The notes under the pieces: generated by a model | The model's input: the letters and a program-made list of their open reading frames with translations, nothing else | The model's database searches: none | What the model was told of the DNA's origin: nothing | Source of the DNA: Tenrec ecaudatus | Lineage: Eukaryota; Chordata; Mammalia; Afrosoricida; Tenrecidae | Direction of reading: 5' to 3' | DNA length: 64,000 nucleotides | Assembly (NCBI RefSeq): GCF_050624435.1 | Contig: NC_134540.1 | Span: 101,275,739 to 101,339,738, forward strand | Position numbers and translations under genes: made by a program | Part shown: positions 1 to 11,600 of the stretch, in pieces | How positions within the stretch are numbered: the first letter of the stretch is position 1 | How the letters are laid out: the number at the start of each line of letters is the position of its first letter

Positions 1-1440
1 CACTAATGTAAAGAAAACTGGAGAAACTCTATTAATGTCAAACGAAGCAGATTTCTAAAGAGCAAATACCACCAGGGATAAAGTGAGTCAGTTCATGATG
101 ATGAAAGGGTCAACTTATCAAGAAGATATAAAATCTTAACTATACCTACCAAATAGTAGAGCTTCAAATTAGATGGCAACAAACCCTGACAGAATTAAAT
201 AGGCAACGAACAGCTCCAAGATCAATTGTAGATTTTTAAAGCCCCTCTTTCAGCAATTGTGTAGAATTAGACAAGAATTTTCTGGATATACCTAAGACGT
301 GAAAACGATCAGCTTACCTTGGCCTAATCGAGAATTTGGAGAACGCAGTCTTTTCAAGGGCATATGTCCATTCAGCACTATAGACCATACGCTGGGCCAC
401 ACAACACAAGACACTGAAGGACTGAAATCATATGCTCTTTGTTCTCAGGGGAATTAAATTAGGAATCAGTAACAATATTTGAGGAGAAAAATAAACAAAT
501 CTGCAAGTATAAAACATGCTTCTTAATATGGCCTATTATCAAAGAAGAAATCATCAGAAAAATTTTTAATATTTCAAATTAAATGAAAACATATAATGCA
601 CTATAACCAAGTCTGTGGACTGAGATTAAAGCAATATTAAGGAAGCAATTTGGAGCATTAAATGCTTATGTCAGGAAAATCACAAAGCAATGATCTAAGG
701 TGCTATCTTAGAAACTAGAAAATGATGAACAAAGTGAACTAAAAAAAAAGAAATAAGAAGAGGAACCAGCAAAACAGTAAACAAGTGGTGAAGCTAGCAA
801 AGCTAAAAGCTGGTGCTTAAAACTGATAAACCTCTAGCTCAATTAGTGAAGAATTTTATAAAAAGTGAACATAAATTACCAGTTTAGGATAAAAACAGAT
901 TGTCACTAAAGGCCCTACAAAGGTTAAAGGATAATAAAGAAATATTTCAGGCAACTGTATGGCAATAAACATCACAAATTTAAACATTAAAATTTGCCAG
1001 AATTAATAAGAATATAAACCATTTCATAATGTTAGATTTAAATACCCATCATTCACCAATTGATACAACAAATCAATATATTAAACCCGACACAATATGG
1101 AATGGAAAACCTAAATAGTCCTACAGCTATCTTTAAAAAATGAATTACCACAAGCTTTCCGACAAAGAGAACTCTAGATCCTGACAGTCATATTGGTTAG
1201 TTCTATTAAATTCTTAAGAAAAAAAATAACACCAACCCTACATAAACACTTTCTGAAAATAGCAAAGAATAATGCCAACGTGTTTTAGGGAACCTAATCT
1301 CCAAATCTGAAAAGAGCACTATTTTTTAAAAAAAAGAACAGACCAATATCACTCACATAAGCAAAGTAAATGCCCCTCGCATCCTTAAAATAAAAAATTT
1401 ACATCTCATTCTGTAAAACAAATTAATTTTGAAAATGATT
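1..1440 (+). repeat. Degenerate old L1 ORF2 fragment
   Basis: AT-rich sequence follows the order of mammalian L1 ORF2 in the plus sense: phrases resembling the endonuclease-to-RT region (gtcaacttatcaagaagata, gctggtgcttaaaactgata, accaatatcactcacataag) occur in the expected sequence. No frame longer than about 60 codons survives, so this is an ancient copy. The exact subfamily (L1M or HAL1) cannot be told by eye. Confidence 0.7.
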
Positions 1441-1449
1441 TAGAGGTTG

Positions 1450-1625
1450 TATTGTACATGATCAGAAAAGCATAGGATAAAATACAAATCTTAATTCAAC
1501 ATCCTACTAACTGTGCACCTGTGCAAATGAAATATACCTTCAAAGGCTTAATTCCTTTACCTATAAAAGGGAGATACCGGTAATAGTTCTTATCTCAGCA
1601 AATCTTACATGAGTTCAAAACAAAG
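1450..1625 (+). repeat. MIR-like SINE
   Basis: The core matches MIR in order: a 'tactaactgtgcacctgtgcaa' type segment, a 'ttaattcctttacctataaa' segment, 'gggagatacc', and an 'atgagttc' end. It is strongly diverged. From here to 2050 I see nothing else. Confidence 0.5.
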
Positions 1626-2054
1626 GAGTTCAGAGCGTTATTAGCTGCCACAGACCCATTGCACTGCAGTTGGGAAATGGATCAACTGCACCCCAGGTGA
1701 ATACCGTGCTCAAGAATTATGCACTACATGACTTTCTCAGATGTGCATGAAGACATACAAGTTGCCTTAAAAAAACCTTCAACAACCAAGAAAAGATTCA
1801 TGTTATGTGGTAGAAAAGAAAGACAAATGTTTAATTAGGAAGTATGACATTGTTCTACCAAAAGAACACAGTAGTATGTTATTCTAGCCATGTCATGAAC
1901 CTTGTCTCTGCTACTATATACTTCCCTGTATTTTTACAGTATCCTTAGAGTTTTCAATGCTCTCCAAATGCAAATGTTATGCTTGAAGTTTCTAGAGGTA
2001 AAACATTAAAGAACTAAATGTCAAATGTCCACTACTAGTTGGTTTTTAACTGTG

Positions 2055-2551
2055 CAGGCACACCACAGAGATATGGTGGGTTTTGTTCCAGACCACTACA
2101 ATAAAACAAATATTGAAGTCATGGGAGAAAAAAAATTGCTTTTGTTTCTATGGATGGAATCATGGTGGCACTAAGGGTTAGGCATTGAGCAGCTAAGGGA
2201 CCAGTCAGTGGTTCAAACTCACCAAGCTCTGCAAGGGAGGAGAATGAGGCTAAGAGACTGTCTGCTCCAGTAGAGATTTATAGTCTTGGAAATCCAATCA
2301 TGGGTTTCTAAATAAACTCAAAGGTAGTAAGTATGTTTGGTTTTGGCGTCTATAGCTTGCAACAGCATTATGAAAACAGTCTGCAATATTGTGAGCATCG
2401 GGCAAATGTGACACAGAGACACAGTGAGTACATGCTGTTGGGGGAAAAACATGACCAGTAGTCTTGACACAGGTTTGAGCACAAACCTTCAATTTGTAAA
2501 ATGCAATCTCTGCAAAGTGCCACAGAGTACAAATAAAATGACATCTGCCTG
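2055..2551. mobile_element. Tigger1-like DNA transposon, internally deleted, with a nested SINE
   Basis: The left end begins CAGGCACACCACAGAGATAT and continues with the 'ggttttgttccagaccacta' and 'caataaaac' stretch of Tigger1. The right end carries the matching terminal block (acacagagacacagtgagta, then accttcaatttgtaaaatgc) and closes in CTGCCTG, the inverted repeat of the left end. Only about 300 bp of transposon is present, so the transposase gene is missing, as in non-autonomous Tigger copies. An AfroSINE sits between the two halves. Confidence 0.75.
2148..2347 (+). repeat. AfroSINE nested in the Tigger1-like element
   Basis: It has a tRNA-like head (ggtggcactaagggttaggc), a B-box-like ggttcaaactc, then the AfroSINE body (gactgtctgctccagtagag, atttatagtcttggaaatcc). 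It interrupts the transposon, so it inserted later. Confidence 0.7.
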
Positions 2552-2673
2552 TACTAAGACGAGATGGCAGCAGTGTTCCCACTCAGTATTAAAGGAACAA
2601 ACACATGCAACGGCAAGTTAAAAACAAACAGTTTTATTCGTTTCACATATGAACTTTCATGGTTCCTCCTTAC

Positions 2674-3160
2674 CTGATTTGTGCTTCAAATGTGTGGGCA
2701 CCCCATCAAATTCAGATTTATCGATTTCCCACGCAAGAGGTAGCTTGCCCAGGCTGCTAGATAAGGCTTCCAGGCTATTGTCTTCATTATAGATGATTTC
2801 TGATGCACTACTTGGGATGCCGATGTATCTGGGTGAGCTATTTGCAGTAGACAGAGAGGTACTATCAGTGAGGCAAGAGGAGCGTGTTGGATTTGGAGTC
2901 TTACGGATTGAGGTTGCCTGGTTGAGAAAGGCGTAGTCTGAGCAGATGGCATAGATTTTTTCCCTAGTATGAGTCACAGGGCAACTCCAGGGATAATGAC
3001 CATCTCCTTTAGGGCCCAAGGGTGCTCCCGAGGCACTTGTGCAGAAAGACCGTACAGCACCATGGAGATTCTCTTCAGGAGATGTCCTCTCAGGTCCGGG
3101 CTCCCCATTTCCAGACTCGTTTGACCTTTCTGTTTCCGCAACGTTAGGCATTGAATGAAA
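2674..3160 (-). CDS. BIVM: BIVM, first coding exon (partial gene)
   Basis: This exon encodes the N-terminus of BIVM (basic, immunoglobulin-like variable motif containing). The ATG is at 3151-3149 and the peptide opens [17 protein letters not shown], continuing through [36 protein letters not shown] and [18 protein letters not shown], which I recognise as near-identical to human BIVM. The acceptor AG is at 3162-3161, leaving nine 5'UTR bases before the ATG. The donor GTAAGG begins at 2673, after ...KHKSG, in phase 1; the frame then continues only a few codons into the intron. About 159 codons are present; the human protein is about 500 residues, so the remaining exons lie to the left, outside the window. 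The cellular role of BIVM is poorly known, and no catalytic motif is visible here. It lies head to head with POGLUT2, as in human. Confidence 0.95.
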
Positions 3161-3394
3161 CTATAGTTTTTCTACTATTACAAAGAAGCTGCAACACTTT
3201 GCTTCTCAAAGCACAACTTTCTCAATTGTTTACAGCATTCTATTAGAATGTGAAAACAGCACAACGTATTCCTGAGAAGAGAAAGAAAGGAAGATCAACA
3301 AGCCACTGGACACACAAATAGCACTAAAAAGTCTATCAAATGTTACTCATATGCCTTCCTCCAGAATTTATTTATTTTACCACTAGCTTTAGAT

Positions 3395-3552
3395 TGCTAA
3401 CTGCAGCGGTTTAAGCCCACCAGCCCCTCTGAGGGATAAAGATGAGGCTGTCTGCTCCCATAAAGATTTTCAGTCTTAGAAACCCTATATGGGGTCACTG
3501 TGAGTCAAAATCCACTAGATGGCAGTGGAATTTTTTTTGGTGGGGAGGAGAA
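3395..3552 (+). repeat. AfroSINE, 5'-truncated
   Basis: It retains 'gcggtttaagcccaccagcc', 'gatgaggctgtctgctccca' and the terminal 'tgagtcaaaatccactagat ggcagtgg' block. First of three same-strand SINEs in BIVM intron 1. Confidence 0.75.
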
Positions 3553-3574
3553 AGGTGAGGGGGAATTACGCCTA

Positions 3575-3815
3575 ATCTGAGTCCTGATGGCCCAGTCAGT
3601 AGTAGGGACTTGGCTGCTAACAAGGTTGATGGTACAAATCCAGCAGCCACTTCTTGGGGTAAAAATGTAGCATTCTGCTGTCATAAAGATGTATATAGCC
3701 CTGGAAACTATAGGGGCAGTTCTACTCTGTTCTATAGGGTTGCTAAGAATTGGAACTGGCTCAACAGTGATCACAGGATTGCCGCGAGTCAGAACAGACT
3801 TAACAACAACTAACA
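3575..3815 (+). repeat. AfroSINE, full length
   Basis: It runs from a tRNA-like head (gtcctgatggcccagtcagt) through 'tggctgctaacaaggttgat' and 'gggcagttctactctgttct' to a tail of repeated 'aacaacaac' character. Confidence 0.7.
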
Positions 3816-3827
3816 GCAATACACAAA

Positions 3828-4018
3828 TGGTGGTTCCTGAGTGGTGCAAACTATCTGTGCTTAGCTGCTTGAAACCACCCAACTGCACTGAGAAAGAAAG
3901 GCCTAGCGATTTGCTTCTATGAAGATTACAGTCCAAAAAAAAATCTATGAAGCAGCTCTACTCTATACATACAAGGGGCCACCAAGACTCAGAATAGACT
4001 CAACAGGCAATGGCTTTT
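3828..4018 (+). repeat. AfroSINE
   Basis: It shows 'ggtggttcctgagtggtgca', 'gattacagtcc' and the end block 'gactcagaatagactcaaca ggcaatggc'. It directly follows the previous copy. Confidence 0.7.
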
Positions 4019-5784
4019 TAAACACCACTGACTACGTCTTACTAAATAATCTCCCCCCAAAAAAGTTTAATTTTAACATAAAATAAATAATTCATTTTAT
4101 TTTAAAAGGGCATAGCCATACGGGATACATAATGATTATATGCTTATATCATCAAATTAAGAGAAATTCTCTTAAATATGTATCACCTAACGAAAAGAAG
4201 TCAAGAACCAATTCCGGTAGTCACTAAAATCTGTTCCGTTTCAGAGGTAAAATTGCATTTCAAGTCTAAACTAACTTCTTTTTAAATTAAAACAGAAAAG
4301 CTTAAATAGCAGTTGAGGGCATTCAAGGAAGTACCTGAACAATATAACCATTACAGGTAATCTAAGAGGTAACTGGATCCAAGTGTCTGGGGCAAGGGTA
4401 CTCTCAGAAACAGTAGCATTTGTAGAAAGAAACTCAACACTCCTTACCAATAAAGTACGATCTTTAACATGGAATAGCTCTTGCCCAGTCACTTACTTAA
4501 AAAAGATATCTAAAATTAACTTTCATAGCCTAAAAAGAAATAAAACTGTATAAAAACCATCATACAAATACTGAATAAGAAAAACTGATTAAAAAAACAA
4601 AGAAAGAAAAAGCTGATTATGGCTGTAAGAAAGGAACAGAAATAATTCACACACACAAAAAGTTTCTTGGTTATCCTAAGTCTGTGAGAAGTAACAATGT
4701 AATATAAGTATTTCCTGAACTTTAAGGAAACAATAGTGCCACTCAAAATCCCATTACTCAAACACTGTTACTGTACCTTTCTTTCTATATTGAAAGTCTG
4801 ATTCTTGTTTACCCCTCCAATTACACTTTAAACGCTCTGCTGTCAGGGACCAAGTGTCCTTTGCTTACAATTGTATACAGAATACCGCTCGGATTCTAAC
4901 TTTCTTGAAGGGAATTCAGCATAATTTATTACTAAAAAAATCCTTAGATCTCAGCTGTTCCATTATATTTTAGTAAGTCTCAGGAAATGAGGTATACAGC
5001 CACAGCTGGCCCCTCCAATGACTAGCCTGCAGCTTGCAACTTTGGCACAACTTAAATCTCTTTAGGTCCCTATTCTTTTAAACCATCTAGTCACAGTTCC
5101 ATTTCCATGCCTAGCTCTCACAGTCCTCATGGTCGGTTCTCCCCCACTGAGATTAGAAAACAAAGCTTACTACGTTTAAATACGTTTAAATCCTCACTAT
5201 GACCTTGGAGTGTCCCTCTGCTCTGAGAATAAAAATCCATCTCCTAATCTCCACTTCACCTCACTGCTGCCCCCACCCCCTTCTGAGTTCACCCCCACAC
5301 ACCTCCTTTTGGCTCCTTATAGATGGCTCCTCCCACTCACTCCCCTTTACTAATTCCTCTCATCTTTCAAATCTCCAGTCAGGCGTTCCTTCGCCTGGGT
5401 ATTTTTCTTTTCAAACAAGGCAAGGTCACCCTGCAGATACTCAATACGGTTTAACCTTCAGAGCTTTTATTGAACAAAACATTTAAAAAAACTAGTTCCT
5501 GAAGACACAACCAAACCTGTTTCCTTGGAGTAGATTTCAATTTATGGAACAGCATAGACAAACCCTCATAGGGTTTGGGGGCTATAATTTATTACTTAAA
5601 AAAGAAAAACAGACGGCCACATCTTTTTTTCTAGGGAGCAGCTGCTGAGTTCCAAATATGCCACCAGGGCACTAAGTTTATATTTATTTATGGTATATGA
5701 TGAACCCTTAACACCTGCATCTCTGGTTTTGGTGACTTGTATCCCCGGGACGGTCCCATAGTTCTCTCTTGCTAATATCCCACC
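4019..5784. other. BIVM intron 1, no gene seen
   Basis: AT-rich intronic sequence without long open frames or conserved exons. The segment near 5190-5430 is pyrimidine-rich and faintly like the LINE L2 3' region (gtccctctgctctgagaata, aggcgttccttcgcctgggt), too weak to annotate firmly. Confidence 0.5.
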
Positions 5785-5885
5785 CTCCACCAGCCAACCT
5801 GCAGGAAGATTTACAGCCTTGGAAAGCCAGCTGGACTTTCTTTCATTGGGTCGCTATCAGTCAACACCCACTCCAAAGAAATAGT
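5785..5885 (+). repeat. AfroSINE 3' half
   Basis: It contains 'agatttacagccttggaaag' and 'ggtcgctatcagtcaacacc', the 3' portion of the SINE; the tRNA-like head is absent. Confidence 0.6.
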
Positions 5886-5929
5886 TTTAGTTGGTTGTAT
5901 CCCTAGGACCTAGCATTTGAAGCTATTTT

Positions 5930-6060
5930 ATTCCACAAATATTTCTTGCGTACCCACATCATGTCAAGCACAATTATAAGCAGTGATTAAGAGTGTGGAT
6001 TCTGGGAGAGTTTGCTGTGAGAACCGAGGCTCACCGCCCCGTTCAGATATGTGAGGCACT
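5930..6060. repeat. Old L2/MIR remnant
   Basis: 'ttccacaaatatttcttgcg' resembles the L2/MIR 3' end in antisense, followed by 'agtgattaagagtgtggatt ctggg', which resembles a MIR head in sense. Confidence 0.4.
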
Positions 6061-6449
6061 GCTTTATTAAAATCTATACATAGGAATTATTGAAGGAATG
6101 AAGTCGCAACTTGATTTACCCAGATGATCCCGTGTCACTGGGAACACGACTGTTTTTAAATCGCTTTTGTGTGTGAAGCATTGTTTTGACACTAGCAAGC
6201 TTTACATGCATTCTGGAAGCAACGATTTAAAACCCTGGGGATGAATTATTCTGTAAAATACATGCGAGCCATTTTCAAAGTTCATAGTCATCACCTAGTT
6301 TGGGATTTGGGGGCTGTATTTCAAATCCATATTTCTAAGTATCTTAGAGACACATTTTTTTTAAAAACCTGCCTTCCACACAGGGCAACTAGTTCAGTCT
6401 ACATTCTGTCTAGAAAATAAAGTGTCTCCCACCCAGGCAAGACAAGAAC

Positions 6450-8300
6450 AGCTGCGTCCCATCAGGATTCTCTTCCCAGCCACTCTTCCCAGCCAATTCC
6501 CACCCCGCCCCCCTCCAGCCCCCTTCTTCCCCAGCAGCGCGCAGCTCCCCTTCCCGAGCGCGGAAAGCCGTCAACCTGCGAAAGGATACCGGGGTGGCAC
6601 CGCACCCGGTGCCAGGACCAACCCCGGCTCGAGGGCAGCGCCGCGCGCCCCGCACTTCGGGAAGCTCTCGGCGCGGCCGGGCGGGAGGCCGCAGGCGCCG
6701 CAGGCCCGGAGCGGTCCAGCCAGTACGGGGGCGGCGCCAGCGCCGGGAGGAAGCGGCCCGCAGCGCCCGCCCTGCGCCCTCCCCGCGGCGGCGCTCCCCT
6801 GCGCGACGAGCGCGGCGCGGGAGGGCCTCGGGCCTAGACCTGGCGGGCGCGTCCCTGCCGGAACCGGGAGGCGGAGCGAGCTCCCTCACTGAACCGAGGA
6901 GCAGCTGAGGCCGCCGGCACGCCCCCTCCCGCCCCCTCCGCCGGAAGTAGGTGTTCGCGGCGGAGGGAGGAGCCCCAGCCCCCGGGTACTCCCGCCCGTG
7001 GCTGACTGGAGAGCCTGCGCGCATGCGTCAAGGGGTGTGGTTATGGTACGGAGCGCAGAGGCAAACCCTGCCCGAGGGCTCGTGAATAAGGGATGAGTTT
7101 CCTTTCATAGACGTAATTGCAACCCTGGTAAAACTCCCGCCTGCGTCTCCGGGCAGCAGGCTGGGACCCGAGAGGTGGGGAAGGGAAGGCAGCTGCGTTG
7201 GATGGCGCCGCTGACCCGGAGGGGGTCTGCAAACCCCTCCTAGCGACGGAGGGACCTGGGGACGGCCACCGTGCGCCCGGTGTCAGAGTCCCAGCCGGGT
7301 GTGCCAGGAAGACACGCGTGCACGGGAATCCCCAGTACTCGCAACACTGGCAGGGGCACTTCCAACTCCAGCTACGTTCACAAGCGGTCTCATCCTTCTC
7401 CTCCACCTTGCGCCCCAGGCTCCGCGGAGCTTGAACTCGGCCTTGGGGAAGGGAGGACATCAATGCAATGGTTCTCCTTTTGAGCGGCCACGGGGCTCTC
7501 GGACGGAGGTGACCTTTCTCGGGTGGGGCATGAGGAGCCTAACAAGGGGGGCGGCCAGCCTGCGCCCCCGGATTTCCTTGCAGGGGATCGGGGACGCTGT
7601 GCGAGCTCCCATCCATAGCCCAGGGTACCTCTGCTGCCCGTCCGGCGGGGTGGGGTCGCTGTGCCGCAGCGGAGTCGGGCAGAGTCCAGCGGTCACAGCT
7701 GCCAGCGGGTGGATAACCTGCTGGCGTCCGCCTGGATGCACCTGGAGTCACCCTGCACCCTGAATGACTGCGCCCAGCCATCAGTTGACAATACATTTTC
7801 CAGAGCCTCCCTGCCCCCACCCCCCATCATGTTTTACACCCGCTCTCTGCACGTGCGGAGGATCCAAGCACCGAAAATCAAATCTGAGCTGTGCCCTCGG
7901 ACCTGAGTGCTTCGCCATGAGGCATCCATAGTCTTTACGCGATCCCCGAAACCTGCGGATGCAAAGCTAACAGATGAGTGGGCGCTGGGTAAACTCTGGC
8001 AGGATTTCCGCTAGTCGGATGGAGAACTACATATCCCAAGAAGCCCGTGGCGCCCGGACGCGTGTCCACTCCTCCGTCCACTTGGAGAAGGTCTTACTAA
8101 GCGTGGCCCGGACGCCCGGGCCAATCGCCTGGGCCTCACCTTGGTCTGGAACCTGAGGCGGACCCCCCCACAGATGATGCTCCAGCTGTAGCGCTCAGCA
8201 AAGTTTAACTGTGTCCTACAGGAAAAGCGGCGTCGTAGCTTTTGTCCCTTTCAGCCAGACGACGGCCATCCTTCACCTGAGCATGTCAGCCCTCGGCTTG
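6450..8300. promoter_or_regulatory. CpG-island region between BIVM and POGLUT2
   Basis: GC and CpG density rise sharply from about 6480. They peak at 6540-7030 and stay elevated, with a dip near 7080-7130, to about 8170. Both flanks are AT-rich. The region lies between the divergent genes BIVM (minus) and POGLUT2 (plus) and must hold both start sites. Long open frames on both strands here are composition artefacts: they are Arg/Pro/Ala-rich and lack homology. Confidence 0.8.
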
Positions 8301-8425
8301 TGATCTTCCTGGAGGAGAGTGGAAATCGGATCGCCTGCTTTGCACCTTAAGCGACACCTTTTGGAGCCCCGTGTGCCGCGCTGATTGGCAAGCGGTGACC
8401 CTGTCCAAGCCGCGGTTGGTCCTGC
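8026..8425. promoter_or_regulatory. Candidate core divergent promoter, BIVM/POGLUT2
   Basis: Promoter-type sites cluster just upstream of POGLUT2. ACTACATATCCCAAGAAGCC at 8026-8045 resembles the ZNF143 site (ACTACA..TCCCA). CCAAT lies at 8121-8125 and an inverted CCAAT (ATTGG) at 8384-8388. On the minus strand CCAAG|GTGAGG at 8140/8139 is a good splice donor and could end a BIVM non-coding exon 1. No TATA box is evident. The start sites themselves are inferred, not seen. Confidence 0.45.
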
Positions 8426-8481
8426 CTGCATCTTGTGTTTCTTTCTTTATCTGTAAATCACTTCGACACTCCGTGTTGTAA

Positions 8482-8663
8482 ATGTTTAGCATTTTGCTGC
8501 TTTGCTGCTTCTTTCTGGGGAAAAGTCCAGCACTTGCTGAAACCGGCGGAGAGAGGCAACTGAGCCCTGAGAAGAGTGAAATATGGGGACCTGGGCTGAA
8601 AGCAGATGTTGTTCTTCCAGCCCGCTATTTCTACATCCAGGCAGTGGATGCATCAGGCAATAC
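8482..8663 (+). CDS. POGLUT2: POGLUT2 coding exon 1
   Basis: Residues 1-60 plus two bases of codon 61. The ATG at 8482 starts a typical signal peptide ([13 protein letters not shown]). It is followed by the conserved [20 protein letters not shown], the start of the filamin-like domain. Donor AC|GTAAGTC. Confidence 0.95.
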
Positions 8664-11600
8664 GTAAGTCGAGAAACGGCGTCCTAGGTATTTTGGTTAG
8701 CAGTAAAACATTTAAAAATTAATATTTTTAATATTAATTTAAAATATTAAATTTAAGAATTCCTTTCTCAAGAATTCCTTTCTCCACAACGGTTTAAATT
8801 CTGGGATTGGGTACTTACTCCACATCTGATTGTGCCAGACTTTCCATCCAAATTTTCATGCCAACCATAGAATTAATTCATAGATGGTTTTCCCTTCACT
8901 ACTTTTGATGGAGATACCGGTATTACTAGGGGCAAGATAGAGCCCGTTCATTTCCTGAAAATGTCAGTACTGTTTCGAACTACTTTTCGCATAAACTAAT
9001 AGGGCGTTTTAATCTAATGGTTAGATATGGTTGATAATCTGATTCTGGTGCTGCCCTGTTTTCAGAGGTAGACACTCGCAGGTAAGCATGTTTTGAAACT
9101 TAAAAGAAAAATGAAGCACTGTCTGAAACTTTAGAGTGTAAAGGGAAAGCCACAAGATGTCATTGTAACAAATTTAATCTTATTTTAAGATTGGTTTTTT
9201 GTAAGTCACATCTGAAATGATTGCCTTTTTATTGAAGAATTTTGACCATGTGTATTTGGTACCAAACAAATCTTAGATATAAAATGTGTAAATCTTGTCA
9301 CCTGGGGACACTAAATGATATAGGAACGGTACTCCAGCCCGCCAACAAAACACTGATACAGTGTGACTAATAACAATTGACTTAGGCTGCCCTGGTGGTG
9401 TAGTGGGTTACAGTTGGGCTGCTAACCTCGAGGTCAGTAGTTCAACCCGGCAACCACTCTCATCAGCTGGTCTTTGAGAGAAAGATGAAGTTCTCTACCG
9501 CTGTCAAGATTTACAGTCTTGGAAACCCACCGAGACTTATGAATTGGAGTCAACTGCATGGCAGTGAGTATTGTTTTTGTTAGGCTTTGGTTTTGATTTT
9601 TTTGCCTGTTTCTGAAGCTGAGCACAATGTATTAGATTTTAAATAATTTCATTCAATTTTTCAAAAGATCGTTATCCTTAGAAGCACATTTGGGTTGCAA
9701 GCCACAAGGGCTTCAGTTTAGGCCTACGAGCTACCCCGGGGGCAAAAGACTATATGTTTGAGTGAAGATTTAATAGTCTTGGCAACCCTAAATTTAGAAA
9801 TATGTTTTTCACATGTTTTTTTTTTTAATGTCAAATGTGTAGGGTTATAAGGGGAATAGACTCCACGACAATAGCCTAGTTTTGTTTTTGGATTTCAGAT
9901 ATGGTATATTTCCTAAAGGGATAGTCATGGAATCAAGAGGTTGATAACACATATTTTAATCTAGAGAAAGTGTAAGTAAATTTTACATGTACATAGATTA
10001 TTAGACTAACATAGTCCCTTGTGATTTTCTGATGAAAATATTTTGTCATCTTGACTATTTTCTCATTTTTTTTGAAATAGTTACAATATTCTGTTATTAA
10101 AAGCGTAAGAGAGAATAAATAAGCATTTGGTTGGAGGCGAATCGTAAAATTATCAAACTAGAGAATATAATCATTGTGAGTTTATTCCTTACTATGTATT
10201 TATTTTTATCACTCCCCATCACAGATTCACATCTTCCCCAGGTGAAGAGGTGTTCCAGGTTAAAATCTCAGCACCCGAGGAGCAATTCACTAGAGTTGGA
10301 GTCCAGGTTTTAGATCGAAAGGATGGATCCTTCATAGTAAGATACAGAATGTATGCAAGCTACAAAAATCTGAAGGTAGAAGTTAAATTTCAAGGTCAAC
10401 ATGTAGCCAAATCTCCATATATTCTAAAAGGTAAACATCAGTTTAAAGCAAGAGGATTTAAAACAAGGAAATACTATATTCTAACAACAGAAATAAGTTA
10501 GCATTTTGTTTTGTTTTTCCCATGAAGTGAAATAAATACAAATTTTTTATTTAAACTAAATTAAGAGTCTAGGTAAAGGAGAAAAATTGAAGATTTGAAG
10601 AGAAATTATTAGGAGAGAGGTGAGTACATATTAATAGAAATGTTTTTCCTTAGGATAAACAATGAGAGTAATCAAGTTACATATATGTATATGTTCATGT
10701 GCAACACTTTTACTGCAGATGCACCTTAGACACTTGTGTACCAGACCAGTAGGTGTTACTGAAATTTGGTAGATGGCTATAGGAATGGAAAGGGATTAAC
10801 TAAGGACAGGTGAAGAGTTGGTTGTTGTTGTGCCAATGCCATTTTTCCAGAGAATTCTCTTATGTTTCCTTTAACCAGCATGAGAGTGTAGCTTTGTTAC
10901 CTAGAGCCATATCCTCAAATAGTATGAATAGAGGGACACACATTTTTTTCTGTCCCTTCTTTCTCCCTTCCCTCCACACAAGAAAGAAAAGCAATTTTTT
11001 TAAAAAAGATTTGATTTATTTTCACTATAGTCCATTAGGATCACATGGTAGAGTATATATAATCAACTAAATCTGAAAAAGATACTCCTTTTTCAACTAT
11101 AACTTAAATCAAGTGGGAATCTCCAAATTACAAAAAGAATTCAGAGCATGCTGTATTAGTATTATTTCTGTAAGCATAGAAATAATTTATTAGAACAGTA
11201 ATGAAATGGCCTGTATTAAAGGTTACCTTTTTCTTTGTAATTCTTTTTTTTAAAATACCAAACATATTATTTGTTATATTTCAAATTAATGATAACTGGC
11301 ACTTAGAAAATAACCTTAGACATTTTAAGAACCTTTCTGTAACAAGACCTCTGAAATACTAATTTCAAATCATTTTTGTCTTTCATTAAAAACAAGTCTA
11401 CTTCTCTGACATCCTGTGTCCTTTAACCAATGCTTTATTGTACCTATGTACTTAAATTATTTGAACTAATATTGAAACATAATGTCCACTGTAGAGCAAA
11501 AAATAGCTACCTGTTAGCTTTCTTTTAAAGGTGCCCTGGCAACATAGTGGTTAAATCACTCAGTGCCAAATGAAAGGTGGGAGTTGAAACTCCCCAGTCA

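Noticed and set aside
6410-7024. 204-codon minus-strand frame and overlapping 100-156-codon plus-strand frames in the CpG island
   Set aside because: Stop-free only because of high GC; Arg/Pro/Ala-rich in all frames, no known protein similarity, in the promoter region.
10131-10224. Open frame running into POGLUT2 exon 2 from the intron
   Set aside because: Different frame from the exon; the consensus acceptor at 10224 and continuity with exon 1 decide the structure.
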